Origin: Caballeronia sp. M1242
Lineage (GTDB): Bacteria; Pseudomonadota; Gammaproteobacteria; Burkholderiales; Burkholderiaceae
Direction: 5' to 3'
Length of the DNA stretch: 64,000 nt
Assembly (NCBI RefSeq): GCF_017220215.1
Contig: NZ_CP071129.1
Coordinates: forward strand, 992,001 to 1,056,000
Numbering within the stretch: position 1 is the stretch's first letter; every line of letters starts with the position of its first letter. This document shows positions 31,808 through 42,353 of the stretch, one piece after another. Under the pieces are notes generated by a model, which worked only from the letters and a program-made list of their open reading frames with translations, ran no database searches and had not been told where the DNA came from. A program made the position numbers and the translations under genes.

Positions 31808-32983
31808 ATGAAAACCGAAATGTTTTCGTCGCTAAAAGTGGTGCACGGCGTGGCATTGCGCTCAGCTTTGTCCCTCGCCGTATCACTGGCTGTAGCGACA
31901 TCGTTTGCAGCGGCTCCGGCTGAAGCCCTCGCCAAATCCGCCACCGTCACCCATCACAAGAAGTCCGCTACCGAAGAAAAGACCGCTGGCCGCGCTCGTG
32001 TCGCGAAGGCGGGCAAGTCGGCGCGCGCCGCGAAAGTCGCCGCAGCCGGCGATGACGACGACGCGCCGAAGGTCTCGCGCAAGCATCGCGTGAACTACCG
32101 GATGGACCCCCACGCGCGCCGGTCCGCCGTGCATGCGGTGGCGTATCAGCCGCGCGCCACGTCGGTCGGTCAGGCGTTCGGCCTGCACGACACGGCGGAT
32201 AGTCTCGCGCTGCGTTCGAGCGTGGCCTACGTGGTCGACCAGGACACGTCCGAGACGCTCTTCGACAAGAACTCGCGCGCCGTCGTGCCCATCGCGTCGA
32301 TCACGAAGCTGATGACCGCCATGGTCGTGCTCGACTCGCACATGCCGCTCACCGACGAAATCACGGTGACGGACGAAGACCGCGATTACGAGAAGTACAC
32401 CGGCTCGCGGCTTTCCGTCGGCTCGGTGCTGAATCGCGAAGACATGCTGCACATCGCGCTGATGGCGTCTGAAAACCGCGCCGCGGCCGCGCTGTCGCGC
32501 TATTACCCCGGCGGGCGTCCCGCGTTCATCGCGGCGATGAACGCGAAGGCGAAGTCGCTCGGCATGACTGACACGCACTTCGAGAATTCCACCGGGCTCA
32601 CGAGCCTCAACGTCTCGAGCGCGCGTGATCTCGTCAAGATGGTGAACGCGGCGTATCAGTATCCGCTGATCCGCAAGTTCTCCACGGACCGCAGCTACGA
32701 CGTCTTCACCGGCAAGCGCACGCTCGCGTACAACAGCACCAACGCGCTGGTGCGTAACGCGTCGTGGGACATCGGCTTGCAGAAGACGGGCTTCATCAAC
32801 GAAGCGGGCGAGTGCCTTGTCATGCAGGCAAACGTGCACGGGCGCCCCGTCATCATGGTGCTGCTCGATTCGTACGGGAAGTACTCGCGTTTCGCCGATG
32901 CAACCCGTCTGCGCACGTACCTCGATACGCTCGGCGAGCCGCGCATCATGAGCGCCGACATGGGTAGCGGCGCGAACCCGTGA
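31808..32983 (+). CDS. pbpG: D-alanyl-D-alanine endopeptidase (PBP7-type)
   Basis: A 391-residue periplasmic peptidase of the S11 family that cleaves peptidoglycan cross-links. It has a signal peptide (SALSLAVSLAVATSFAAA), a Lys/Ala-rich low-complexity stretch, then the penicillin-binding fold. That fold shows SITK with nucleophile Ser164 and Lys167, SEN (ALMASENRAA) and KTG (GLQKTGFINEAG). The low-complexity N-terminal stretch of about 80 residues after the signal is longer than in E. coli PBP7 (310 aa in total). It is monocistronic with its own terminator. Confidence 0.92.
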   Translation: MKTEMFSSLKVVHGVALRSALSLAVSLAVATSFAAAPAEALAKSATVTHHKKSATEEKTAGRARVAKAGKSARAAKVAAAGDDDDAPKVSRKHRVNYRMDPHARRSAVHAVAYQPRATSVGQAFGLHDTADSLALRSSVAYVVDQDTSETLFDKNSRAVVPIASITKLMTAMVVLDSHMPLTDEITVTDEDRDYEKYTGSRLSVGSVLNREDMLHIALMASENRAAAALSRYYPGGRPAFIAAMNAKAKSLGMTDTHFENSTGLTSLNVSSARDLVKMVNAAYQYPLIRKFSTDRSYDVFTGKRTLAYNSTNALVRNASWDIGLQKTGFINEAGECLVMQANVHGRPVIMVLLDSYGKYSRFADATRLRTYLDTLGEPRIMSADMGSGANP

Positions 32984-33030
32984 TCGCGTAAGCAAAGTTA
33001 GCGGTCAGCGCAGCAGTCAGCGGCCAAATA

Positions 33031-33066
33031 AAAGCCGGATTCGTCGAAAGACGAATCCGGCTTTTT
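33031..33066. terminator. Bidirectional terminator between pbpG and the IclR gene
   Basis: A 15-bp perfect stem (33031-33045 with 33050-33064), a GAAA tetraloop and T5 on the plus side. It also has an A-run on the opposite side, so it serves both convergent genes. Confidence 0.88.
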
Positions 33067-33081
33067 CGTTCGATCCCGCGA

Positions 33082-33885
33082 TCAACGCTGCGGCTGATGC
33101 GCCTCGCCCGGCTGGTGTTCCTGATAGCCGAGCGACCGCGAGATCTCCAGCGCGGTATGGCTCAGCTGCTTGAGCCAGGCGTCCTGAAGCCGGTCGGCCG
33201 GCGCGGACAGCGACAAACCCGCGACGAGCCGTCCGGTGTCGTCATAGATGCCTGCCGCGATGCAGCGCACGCCCAGTTCGAGTTCCTCGTTGTCGCGCGC
33301 GCACGACTGCTGCCGCACGAACGACAGCTCGCGTTCGAGCTTGGCGAGATCCGTGATGCTGTTCTGCGTGTGCCCCGACAGGCCGGTGCGCATCGCGTAG
33401 GCGCGCACGCGGGCGGCTTCGTCGGCGGCGAGAAAGAGCTTGCCGACCGACGTCAGATGCAGCGGCGCGCGTCCGCCGATCGCGCGAACCACTTGCATGC
33501 CGGAGCGCTCTGAATACGCGCGCTCGATATACACGATCTCATCGCCCTGACGGACGGAGAGATTCACGGTCTGCCCGGTCTGGCGGTGCAGCTCGCGCAT
33601 CGGCGACATGGCCGCTTCGCGCACGGAAAGCCGCGCTTTCACGAGATTGCCGAGTTCGAGCAGGCGCATGCCGAGCCGGTAGGTGCCCGGATCGGAGCGG
33701 TCGACCAGCCGGCACAGCACCATGTCGTTTAGGATGCGGTGCGCGGTGGAAGGGTGCAGCCCCGTGTTGTGCGAGAGTTCCTTCAGGCTGACCGGATCGG
33801 TATGATCGGCGAGGGCGTCCAACAGGCTCATCATGCGCTCGATGACCTGAATGGAGGTTTTTGATTCCGGGTTCGTATCGCTCAT
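33082..33885 (-). CDS. IclR-family transcriptional regulator
   Basis: A 267-residue regulator. It has an N-terminal winged helix (SIQVIERMMSLLDALADH, LKELSHNTGLHPSTAHRILNDMV) and a C-terminal IclR effector domain (LHLTSVGKLFLAA, ELELGVRCIAAGIYDDTGRLVAGLSLSAP). The start MSDTNPES was chosen because upstream codons lie in the divergent promoter region. It is divergent from lutA-lutB with 136 bp between, so it probably controls lactate or related oxidation genes; this is inferred from position. Confidence 0.9.
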   Translation of the reverse strand: MSDTNPESKTSIQVIERMMSLLDALADHTDPVSLKELSHNTGLHPSTAHRILNDMVLCRLVDRSDPGTYRLGMRLLELGNLVKARLSVREAAMSPMRELHRQTGQTVNLSVRQGDEIVYIERAYSERSGMQVVRAIGGRAPLHLTSVGKLFLAADEAARVRAYAMRTGLSGHTQNSITDLAKLERELSFVRQQSCARDNEELELGVRCIAAGIYDDTGRLVAGLSLSAPADRLQDAWLKQLSHTALEISRSLGYQEHQPGEAHQPQR

Positions 33886-34021
33886 CGTTTGAATCGGTTG
33901 ATGCGTCAAACAGCGGAAGATCGATTGTATCTCATAATGTGAAAAGAAGGCGGGTTCGGAAACAGCCGAGCGTCGGTGGATAATGGCCGCGCTTTCGCAT
34001 CCACTCAAACAAGGAAACGCC

Positions 34022-34756
34022 ATGCGGGTCGGTTTATTCGTGACGTGTCTCATCGATATGATGCGGCCGGAGATCGGTTTCTCCGTCATCAAGCTGATCG
34101 AGCGCGCGGGCTTCGAGGTCAGCGTGCCGCCCGCGCAGACGTGCTGCGGTCAGCCTGCCTACAACTCCGGCGACCGCCGCCTCGCCCGCGATCTGGCCGA
34201 AAAAACCCTGCGCGAATTCGAGCAGTTCGATTACGTGGTGGTGCCGTCGGGGTCGTGCGGCGGGACGATCCGCGCGCACTACGGAGACCTGTTCCGCGAC
34301 GATCCCGAACTCATGAACCGCTATTCGCGCTTGCAGCCGCGCGTGTTCGAACTGACCGATTTTCTGGTGACGGTCGCGAAAGCGCGCCTGGAACCGGGCG
34401 TGTTCGACGGCATCGTCACGTATCACGATGCCTGCTCGGGCTTGCGTGAACTCGGCGTGAAGTCGCAGCCGCGCGAACTGCTCGCGCAGGCCGGCGTGCG
34501 GGTGAAAGAGATGGCCGGCTGCGAGCATTGCTGCGGCTTCGGCGGCACCTTCGCGGTGAAGTACGGCGACATTTCGACCGCGATCGTCGACGAGAAATGC
34601 GCGAACATCAAGGCGAGCGGGGCGGAGGCGGTCGTGCTCGGCGACCTCGGCTGCATGCTCAACATCGAAGGCCGCCTGCGCCGCACCGGCGACGCCACGA
34701 CGCGCGTGCTGCATATCGCGCAAGTGCTCGCTGGCGACGCGCAGCGCCTCACCTGA
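34022..34756 (+). CDS. lutA: L-lactate utilisation protein LutA (YkgE)
   Basis: A 244-residue iron-sulfur protein with two CCG cysteine-rich domains: CLID...QTCCGQPAYNSGD near the N-terminus and CEHCCGFGGTFAVKYGDIS near residue 160. LutA/YkgE is part of the non-flavin L-lactate oxidation complex LutABC in the cytosol. The ATG at 34022 begins MRVGLFVTCLID, the conserved start. lutB follows 9 bp later. Confidence 0.93.
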   Translation: MRVGLFVTCLIDMMRPEIGFSVIKLIERAGFEVSVPPAQTCCGQPAYNSGDRRLARDLAEKTLREFEQFDYVVVPSGSCGGTIRAHYGDLFRDDPELMNRYSRLQPRVFELTDFLVTVAKARLEPGVFDGIVTYHDACSGLRELGVKSQPRELLAQAGVRVKEMAGCEHCCGFGGTFAVKYGDISTAIVDEKCANIKASGAEAVVLGDLGCMLNIEGRLRRTGDATTRVLHIAQVLAGDAQRLT

Positions 34757-34765
34757 GAGCCACTC

Positions 34766-36178
34766 ATGCAAGTACAGACGATGCACTTCAAGGCGCGCGC
34801 CGGCAGCAAGCTTGCCGACGAGCGGCTTCAGCACAATCTCACCAAGCTCTCGACCAAGTTCGTCAGCGCGCGGGCGAGCGCCGTGCGCGACATCGACTTC
34901 GACGCCACGCGGGCGGCGCTCAAGGAACGGCGCAATCGCGCGCTCGAGAACCTCGACGTGTGGCTCGAGACTTTCGAGCGCGAGGCGACACGGCGCGGCG
35001 CGACGGTGCTGTACGCCGAATCGACGGCGGACGCGGCGCGTCTTGTCGCCGACATCGCGCGCGAGCATCTCGTGAAGAAGGTCATCAAGACGAAGTCGAT
35101 GGTGTCGGAGGAGATGCAGCTCAACCGCGTGCTCGGCGAGATGGGCGTGCAGTCCATCGAGACGGATCTCGGCGAATACATCCTGCAGATCAACGACAAC
35201 GAGCCGCCGAGCCACATCATCGCGCCGGTCGTGCACAAGGATAAGGACGAGATCGCGGACCTGTTCGCGAAGACGCACGGCCGGCCACGCCTGACCGATA
35301 TTCCCGCGATGACGCGCGAGGCGCGCGAAGTCCTGCGGCCGCATTTCATGACGGCCGACATGGGCGTGACGGGCGGCAACTTCCTGATCGCGGAGACCGG
35401 ATCGGTCGCGGTCGTGACGAACGAAGGCAACGAAGGCATGTGCACCGTCATGCCGCGCGTGCACGTCGCGGTAACGGGCATCGAAAAGATTCTGCCGACG
35501 CTCGAAGATCTCGCCACGGCCATGCGCTTGTTGCCGCGTTCGGCGACCGGCCAGACCATCTCGAACTATTTTTCGCTGCTGACCGGCCCGCGCGCGCCCG
35601 GCGAGACGGACGGGCCGGAGCACATGTATTTCGTGCTCGTCGACGGCGGGCGCACCGGGCTCATCGGCGGCGACTTCCAAGAGATGCTGCGCTGCATCCG
35701 CTGCGGCGCGTGCATGAATCATTGCCCGGTCTACCAGAAAGTCGGAGGACACGCGTACGGCTGGGTGTATCCCGGGCCGATGGGGTCGGTGCTCACGCCG
35801 GCGTATGTGGGCATCGACAAGGCGCTGGACCTGCCGCAAGCCGCGACGCTCTGCGGCGAATGCAATAGCGTGTGCCCGGTGGGCATTCCGATCTCGGACC
35901 TGCTTCGCAAACTGCGCGAAAAGCAGATGGAGCGGCGGCTGCGGCCGTGGACCGAACGCGCGGCGCTCGCGGCGTGGGGCTATCTGGCGATGCGGCCTGC
36001 TGCGTATGCGCTGCTGACCAAACTGATGGTGCGCGTGCTGGAACGCGCGGGCGGCAGCCGGAAGGCGATCTCGCGTTTGCCGTTCGGCGCGGGGTGGACT
36101 GCCACGCGCGATATGCCCGCGCCAGTCGGCCGCACGTTCCGGGAGTTGTATAAGGCGCAGCGGTCGCACATCGGCTGA
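34766..36178 (+). CDS. lutB: L-lactate utilisation iron-sulfur protein LutB (YkgF)
   Basis: A 470-residue protein with the LUD domain (VIKTKSMVSEEMQLN, GVTGGNFLIAETGSVAVVTNEGN) and a ferredoxin-type pair of 4Fe-4S motifs, CIRCGACMNHCP and CGECNSVCP. A C-terminal domain follows (AAWGYLAMRPAAY, LPFGAGWTATRDMPAP). It carries electrons within the LutABC lactate oxidation complex. The normally adjacent lutC is not present: a terminator follows at once and the next gene is on the other strand. Confidence 0.94.
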   Translation: MQVQTMHFKARAGSKLADERLQHNLTKLSTKFVSARASAVRDIDFDATRAALKERRNRALENLDVWLETFEREATRRGATVLYAESTADAARLVADIAREHLVKKVIKTKSMVSEEMQLNRVLGEMGVQSIETDLGEYILQINDNEPPSHIIAPVVHKDKDEIADLFAKTHGRPRLTDIPAMTREAREVLRPHFMTADMGVTGGNFLIAETGSVAVVTNEGNEGMCTVMPRVHVAVTGIEKILPTLEDLATAMRLLPRSATGQTISNYFSLLTGPRAPGETDGPEHMYFVLVDGGRTGLIGGDFQEMLRCIRCGACMNHCPVYQKVGGHAYGWVYPGPMGSVLTPAYVGIDKALDLPQAATLCGECNSVCPVGIPISDLLRKLREKQMERRLRPWTERAALAAWGYLAMRPAAYALLTKLMVRVLERAGGSRKAISRLPFGAGWTATRDMPAPVGRTFRELYKAQRSHIG

Positions 36179-36207
36179 TTGGTCGGTCGACTCATCGCGC
36201 ATAAGGG

Positions 36208-36246
36208 AAGGCCGCGCCGGATCGCGTGATTCGGCGCGGCCTTTTC
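36208..36246 (+). terminator. Intrinsic terminator after lutB
   Basis: A 12-bp perfect stem (36208-36219 with 36232-36243) with a 12-nt loop and a trailing TTTT begins 30 bp after the lutB stop. Confidence 0.8.
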
Positions 36247-36270
36247 CATTTCGCCGTTCCTCAGTGCCCG

Positions 36271-36798
36271 CTAGCCGCCGGTGCGCCCGAGAAAGCCGCG
36301 CTGATCGGCTGCGCCTCGACCGGGTTCACCGCGGCCGCCCGCGGGTGCCGGGGCAGGCGCGGGCTGTGGCGGCCGTGGTCGCGCGCCGCCGACTGCCTGC
36401 GGCAACGGGCCACCGCCGCCGCCATGCGGCGCGCCGCCCGCCTGGGGATTGCCACCGCCGCCGTGCTGGGGCGGACCGCCGGCCTGTCCCTCGTGACCCG
36501 GCGGCGGACCGCCGCGGTGGTGGCCGCCGTCGTTCCATCCGCGCGGAGGGGCGTGGCGCCAGCCAGGGCCATCGTCCCAGTAGCGTCCGGGGCCGGGGTA
36601 ATAGCCGCCGCCGCCGTAATAACCACCCTGAATCACGACGCCCGGCTGCACCACGGGGCCGCCGTATCCGTACGCGTCGTAACCCGGATCGCCGTAGTAC
36701 GGGGCGGAATAGCCGCCGTACGTGGGACCGTCAGGGTAGGCTGCGCAGCCGCCGAGCAGCAGCGCAGATGAGAAGACAAGCAATCCAGCGACTTTCAT
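36271..36798 (-). CDS. Gly/Tyr/Pro-rich lipoprotein
   Basis: A protein of about 175 residues with a lipoprotein signal (VFSSALLLGGC, lipidated Cys18). The remainder is of low complexity: Tyr/Gly-rich first (PTYGGYSAPYYGDPGYDAYGYGG), then Gly/Pro/His-rich. ATGs at 36825 and 36798 are both possible, neither with a good ribosome site; the shorter was taken because it gives a clean signal peptide. It is probably attached to the inner or outer membrane facing the periplasm. Function unknown. The repetitive tail makes the exact C-terminus vulnerable to sequencing slips. Confidence 0.7.
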   Translation of the reverse strand: MKVAGLLVFSSALLLGGCAAYPDGPTYGGYSAPYYGDPGYDAYGYGGPVVQPGVVIQGGYYGGGGYYPGPGRYWDDGPGWRHAPPRGWNDGGHHRGGPPPGHEGQAGGPPQHGGGGNPQAGGAPHGGGGGPLPQAVGGARPRPPQPAPAPAPAGGRGEPGRGAADQRGFLGRTGG

Positions 36799-37057
36799 GA
36801 CCGTTGAGCGTTTCGTTGCAAGCATGTTTCATGAGACATCAGCTTGAGGCCAAAGTCCCCAAGAACTTTGTAAGGTTTTATGACCGCTGTTGCACTTTTC
36901 GTTTCAGTGAAGCGGTCGGGCCGGGCCTTGCTTGTTGTCCTTCGCGCAACGGACTTTCGCTCATAGCCGGCTTTTTAAGAGATGGACGATTCCGTACCAT
37001 TCGTAGCGTCGATAAGTGGGCGATCTGCCCGCTCCGGCATCCAATGAAGGTAGTCCC

Positions 37058-37276
37058 ATGAGAAAGAAAATATCGACCTACTGGCCTCTCGCGGTGTTGT
37101 TGCTCGCCGCGCTGACCGTATGCATGCACGCGCAGGAGCGCGAGTCCGCCGCCGTGCGTCACAAGCAACCGGGCGTCGCGAGCGTGAGCGCGGAATTGGC
37201 CCGCGCGATTTCCTACGGTCTCGTCGAATCGGACGAAGCGGCGCCCGCTGTCGGCCCGGCTTCCCGCGCGCTCTGA
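37058..37276 (+). CDS. Small exported hypothetical protein, 72 aa
   Basis: The ORF starts MRKKISTYWPLAVLLLAALTVC, a good signal peptide with cleavage near HAQ, and continues as a short Ala/Ser-rich mature part of about 46 residues (ELARAISYGLVESDEAAPAVG). An AAGG ribosome site lies about 9 nt upstream of the ATG. It ends just before a bidirectional terminator. Not recognised; support comes from the signal peptide, the ribosome site and the terminator. Confidence 0.6.
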   Translation: MRKKISTYWPLAVLLLAALTVCMHAQERESAAVRHKQPGVASVSAELARAISYGLVESDEAAPAVGPASRAL

Positions 37277-37312
37277 CCGCTCCGGCCACTATGGCCGTCC
37301 ACGCGGCGCACA

Positions 37313-37346
37313 AAAAATGGCGTCTTTCATGCGAAAGACGCCGTTT
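37313..37346. terminator. Terminator between the small exported protein and tyrB
   Basis: A perfect 10-bp stem (37319-37328 with 37333-37342) with an ATGC loop. On the minus strand it is followed by T6, so it is mainly the tyrB terminator. The plus side has a weaker GTTTGTGTTT tail. Confidence 0.8.
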
Positions 37347-37376
37347 GTGTTTCCAGCGATCGCGCGTTAACGCCGC

Positions 37377-38576
37377 TTACTTCAGCACGCTGGCGACCGC
37401 GTTGGCGACGACATCGAGATTGCGCGTGTTCAGCGCAGCCACGCAGATGCGGCCCGTGCTCACCGCGTAGATGCCGAACTCCTCGCGCAGGCGGTCGACC
37501 TGAGCGGCGGTCAGCCCCGAGTAGGAGAACATGCCGCGCTGCTTGTCGACGAACGAGAAGTCACGGTCCACGCCAGCCGCCTTCAGACGCTGCACGAGGC
37601 CGTTGCGCATCGCGCGAATGCGGTCGCGCATTTCGCCGAGTTCCTGCTCCCACGTCGCGCGCAGTTCGGGCGATGCCAGCACGGCCGCGACGATCGAGCC
37701 GCCGTGCGTCGGCGGATTCGAATAGTTGGTGCGGATGACGCGCTTCAGTTGCGACAGCACGCGCGCCGATTCTTCCTTGCTCGCGGTGATGATGCTCAAT
37801 GCGCCGACGCGCTCGCCGTACAGCGAGAACGACTTCGAGAACGACGACGACACGAACACGTTCAGTCCGGCCGCGGCAAAGAGGCGCACGGCGGCGGCAT
37901 CGGCCTCGATGCTCTCGCCGAAACCCTGATACGCGATGTCGAGGAACGGCACGAGATTGCGCGCCTTCACCACTTCGACGACCTGCGCCCACTGCGCGTC
38001 GGTCAGATCGACGCCAGTCGGGTTATGGCAGCACGCGTGCAAGACGACGATCGTGCCCGCCGCGTAGCCGTTCAACGCGGCCAGCATGCCTTCGAAGTTC
38101 ACGCCGTGCGTCGCGGCGTCGTAGTACGGATAGTTGACGACCTCGAAGCCCGCGCCTTCGAACAGCGCGCGATGGTTTTCCCAACTCGGATCGCTGATCG
38201 CGACGATCGCGTTCGGGTTCATGCGCTTCAGAAAGTCGGCGCCGATCTTCAGCGCGCCCGTGCCGCCGAGCGCCTGCGCCGTGACGACGCGGCCGTCTGC
38301 GATCAACGGCGAGTCTTTTCCGAGCAGCAGCGATTGCACGGCGGCGTCATACGCGGCGATGCCGTCGATCGGCAGATAACCACGCGGCAGCGCAGCCTCG
38401 ACGCGAGCTTTTTCCGCCTCGCGCACGGCGCGCAGCAGCGGAATCTTGCCTTCTTCATTCGTGTACACGCCGACGCCGAGATTGACTTTGGTCGGGCGCG
38501 GATCGGCGTTGAAGGCTTCGTTGAGGCCCAGAATCGGGTCGCGGGGGGCGAGTTCGACGGCAGAAAAAAGGGACAT
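37377..38576 (-). CDS. tyrB: Aromatic-amino-acid/aspartate aminotransferase
   Basis: A 399-residue PLP enzyme of aminotransferase class I subgroup alpha. Motifs are PTKVNLGVGVYTNEEGKIPLL, LHACCHNPTGVDLT, FLDIAYQGFGE and the Schiff-base Lys248 in SSSFSKSFSLYGERVG. The C-terminal Arg region (FGIYAVSTGRICVAALN) binds the substrate carboxylate. It transfers amino groups between aromatic amino acids or aspartate and 2-oxoglutarate. tyrB versus aspC cannot be separated by eye; length and start (MSLFSAVELAPRDPI) suit both. Confidence 0.9.
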   Translation of the reverse strand: MSLFSAVELAPRDPILGLNEAFNADPRPTKVNLGVGVYTNEEGKIPLLRAVREAEKARVEAALPRGYLPIDGIAAYDAAVQSLLLGKDSPLIADGRVVTAQALGGTGALKIGADFLKRMNPNAIVAISDPSWENHRALFEGAGFEVVNYPYYDAATHGVNFEGMLAALNGYAAGTIVVLHACCHNPTGVDLTDAQWAQVVEVVKARNLVPFLDIAYQGFGESIEADAAAVRLFAAAGLNVFVSSSFSKSFSLYGERVGALSIITASKEESARVLSQLKRVIRTNYSNPPTHGGSIVAAVLASPELRATWEQELGEMRDRIRAMRNGLVQRLKAAGVDRDFSFVDKQRGMFSYSGLTAAQVDRLREEFGIYAVSTGRICVAALNTRNLDVVANAVASVLK

Positions 38577-38951
38577 GATCTATCGGCAGTGTGGAAAGGA
38601 CAGGCTGCGGCAAATGCGGACGGCGGTCGCGCGGCGACGAATGCGGCGCGTGGGCATCGACGGCGGTGCGCGGTTCAGAAAACGCTCGCGCGCCGTTCAG
38701 CCCAGTCGCACATTGTATCGAATCCGTCGCATCTTTTCGGCGCGCAGTGGCGAGAACGCGCGTGCTTTTTACCGGTTCGGTCGCAAGGCGCCCGGCGAGC
38801 GCCGAGAAAGCGCTTGAGATCGCCCGGACGAGCCCAATGTGCATTTTCATACGCGTCATTCCGACGCCCTTTTCGCACCCGTCCGGGCGCCGCGCCAGTT
38901 TTGCGGCAGCCGCTAGAATAAGTGTTTGTCCCGGCGAAGACTCCGTTTCCC
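38577..38951. other. Divergent promoter region between tyrB and uvrB
   Basis: 375 bp with no convincing gene. A TAGAAT box at 38914-38919 could be the uvrB -10, but no matching -35 or clear LexA box was found. Confidence 0.4.
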
Positions 38952-41048
<2,097 letters not shown>

Positions 41049-41167
41049 GCGTCCGGGAAGGCGACGAGGCTGGAGTTCGCCGCCTTTCGCGACTCTCGTG
41101 GCCGTCGGTGAAAGCCGCCCGTCAGCCGAAAACCCTTACCAGCATTAGTCTCATTCACTCCATCAAA

Positions 41168-41224
41168 TTGTTCGCCGCATCAAACGATGCTAAACTGACA
41201 AACATTGAGAATGGTTCGCATTAA
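41168..41224 (+). promoter_or_regulatory. Promoter with overlapping Fur box upstream of ftrABCD
   Basis: TTGTTC (41168-41173) and TAAACT (41191-41196) are spaced by 17 bp. A Fur-box-like sequence with core TGAGAATGGTTCGCATT lies at 41203-41224, over the expected transcription start. That position would let Fur-Fe2+ block transcription of the iron transporter genes. Confidence 0.7.
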
Positions 41225-41338
41225 CGTTACGGCACAACCCGCTCGGGTGACCCGAAATGTCGATGCAGCCGTCTCGTGGCAAGGCAGCGCGAAGCAACGC
41301 CGCACGCGCCGACCGATAACAAGAAAGGAGTGTGTTTG

Positions 41339-41884
41339 ATGGTTTCAACGTTGACGCGCGGCCTCGTCGCCGCCGCTGGTCTCACGGCGATGATGGCGGC
41401 CTCGGCTGCCGAATATCCGATCGGCAAGCAGCACATCGAAGGCGGCATGGAAACGGGGGCCGTCTATCTTCAGCCGATCACGATGGCGCCGGAAGGCATG
41501 ATGCGCAAGGCGTCGGATTCGGACATCCATCTGGAAGCCGACATCCACGCGGTCAAGAACAATCCGACCGGTTTCGCGGAAGGCGACTGGATGCCGTACC
41601 TGAACGTCACGTACGAACTGAGCAAGGTCGGCACGACGCAGTCGATCAAGGGCGACCTGATGCCGATGGTCGCGAGCGACGGCCCGCACTACGGCGACAA
41701 CGTCAAGCTGTTCGGGCCGGGCAAGTATCACCTGAAGTTGCATATCGCGCCGCCGTCGGAGACGGGCCACATGGCGTTCGGCCGTCACACCGACAAGGAA
41801 ACGGGCGTCGGCGCGTGGTTCAAGCCGTTCACCATCGAGTACGACTTCCCGTTCGCGGGCATCGGCAAGAAGGGCGGATATTAA
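41339..41884 (+). CDS. ftrA: Periplasmic iron-binding protein FtrA (P19/Tp34 family)
   Basis: A 181-residue exported protein. After a signal peptide (VAAAGLTAMMAASAAE) the P19/FetP fold motifs appear: EYPIGKQHIEGGMETGAVYLQP, a Met-rich ITMAPEGMM, DIHLEADIHA, GPGKYHLKLHIAPP and HTDKETGVGAWF. The conserved Glu, Met and His residues bind Cu/Fe. In ftrABCD systems it binds ferrous iron in the periplasm for FtrC. The start MVSTLTRG has the ribosome site GAAAGGAG; the longer frame upstream is not used. First gene of the Fur-controlled operon. Confidence 0.92.
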   Translation: MVSTLTRGLVAAAGLTAMMAASAAEYPIGKQHIEGGMETGAVYLQPITMAPEGMMRKASDSDIHLEADIHAVKNNPTGFAEGDWMPYLNVTYELSKVGTTQSIKGDLMPMVASDGPHYGDNVKLFGPGKYHLKLHIAPPSETGHMAFGRHTDKETGVGAWFKPFTIEYDFPFAGIGKKGGY

Positions 41885-41951
41885 GCAGTTCGCTCGATTG
41901 CGCGCCCGGCGTGTCGCATGAAGCGGGCGCGTGCATCTTCGGGAAGAAAGA

Positions 41952-42281
41952 ATGAACTCGAAAATTCAGGCAGTGGCGCTCGCGTTGTCCGTGCTGGCCG
42001 GCACGGCGAGCGCGGCCGATCTGCCGACGTTCAAGCTGGAAATGAACGACGGCAAGCTGAACCCGGCGCGCATCGAGGTGCCGGCGGGACAGCGCATCAA
42101 GATCGAAGTGCACAACGTGGGCAAGGGCGCGGCCGAGTTCGAAAGCGTGCAGTTGCGCAAAGAGAAAGTGCTGGCGCCGGGCGCGGATTCGTTCGTGGTG
42201 ATCGCGCCGCTGGATCCGGGCGAGTACAAGTTCTTCGACGATTTTCATCAGACGGCGCAAGGCGTGATCGTCGCGAAGTGA
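41952..42281 (+). CDS. ftrB: Periplasmic cupredoxin-domain protein FtrB
   Basis: A 109-residue protein with signal peptide (AVALALSVLAGTASAAD) and a compact cupredoxin-like domain (TFKLEMNDGKLNPARIEVPAGQRIKIEV, ending GEYKFFDDFHQTAQGVIVA). In FtrABCD the cupredoxin FtrB is proposed to oxidise or relay iron between FtrA and the permease. The start MNSKIQAV has the ribosome site GAAAGAA. It sits between ftrA and the permease gene on the same strand. Confidence 0.88.
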   Translation: MNSKIQAVALALSVLAGTASAADLPTFKLEMNDGKLNPARIEVPAGQRIKIEVHNVGKGAAEFESVQLRKEKVLAPGADSFVVIAPLDPGEYKFFDDFHQTAQGVIVAK

Positions 42282-42353
42282 TGATTGAGCCGCGCGGCGC
42301 TTCAGCATAGGCATCGCGCGGCCGATACAGCAGAACGGGCAGGGAGTTTCGAT

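Noticed and set aside
34034..36202. 722-codon minus-strand ORF
   Set aside because: Antisense shadow of lutA-lutB.
38880..38951. LexA box upstream of uvrB
   Set aside because: No CTG-N10-CAG pattern with an AT-rich core was found in the promoter region.
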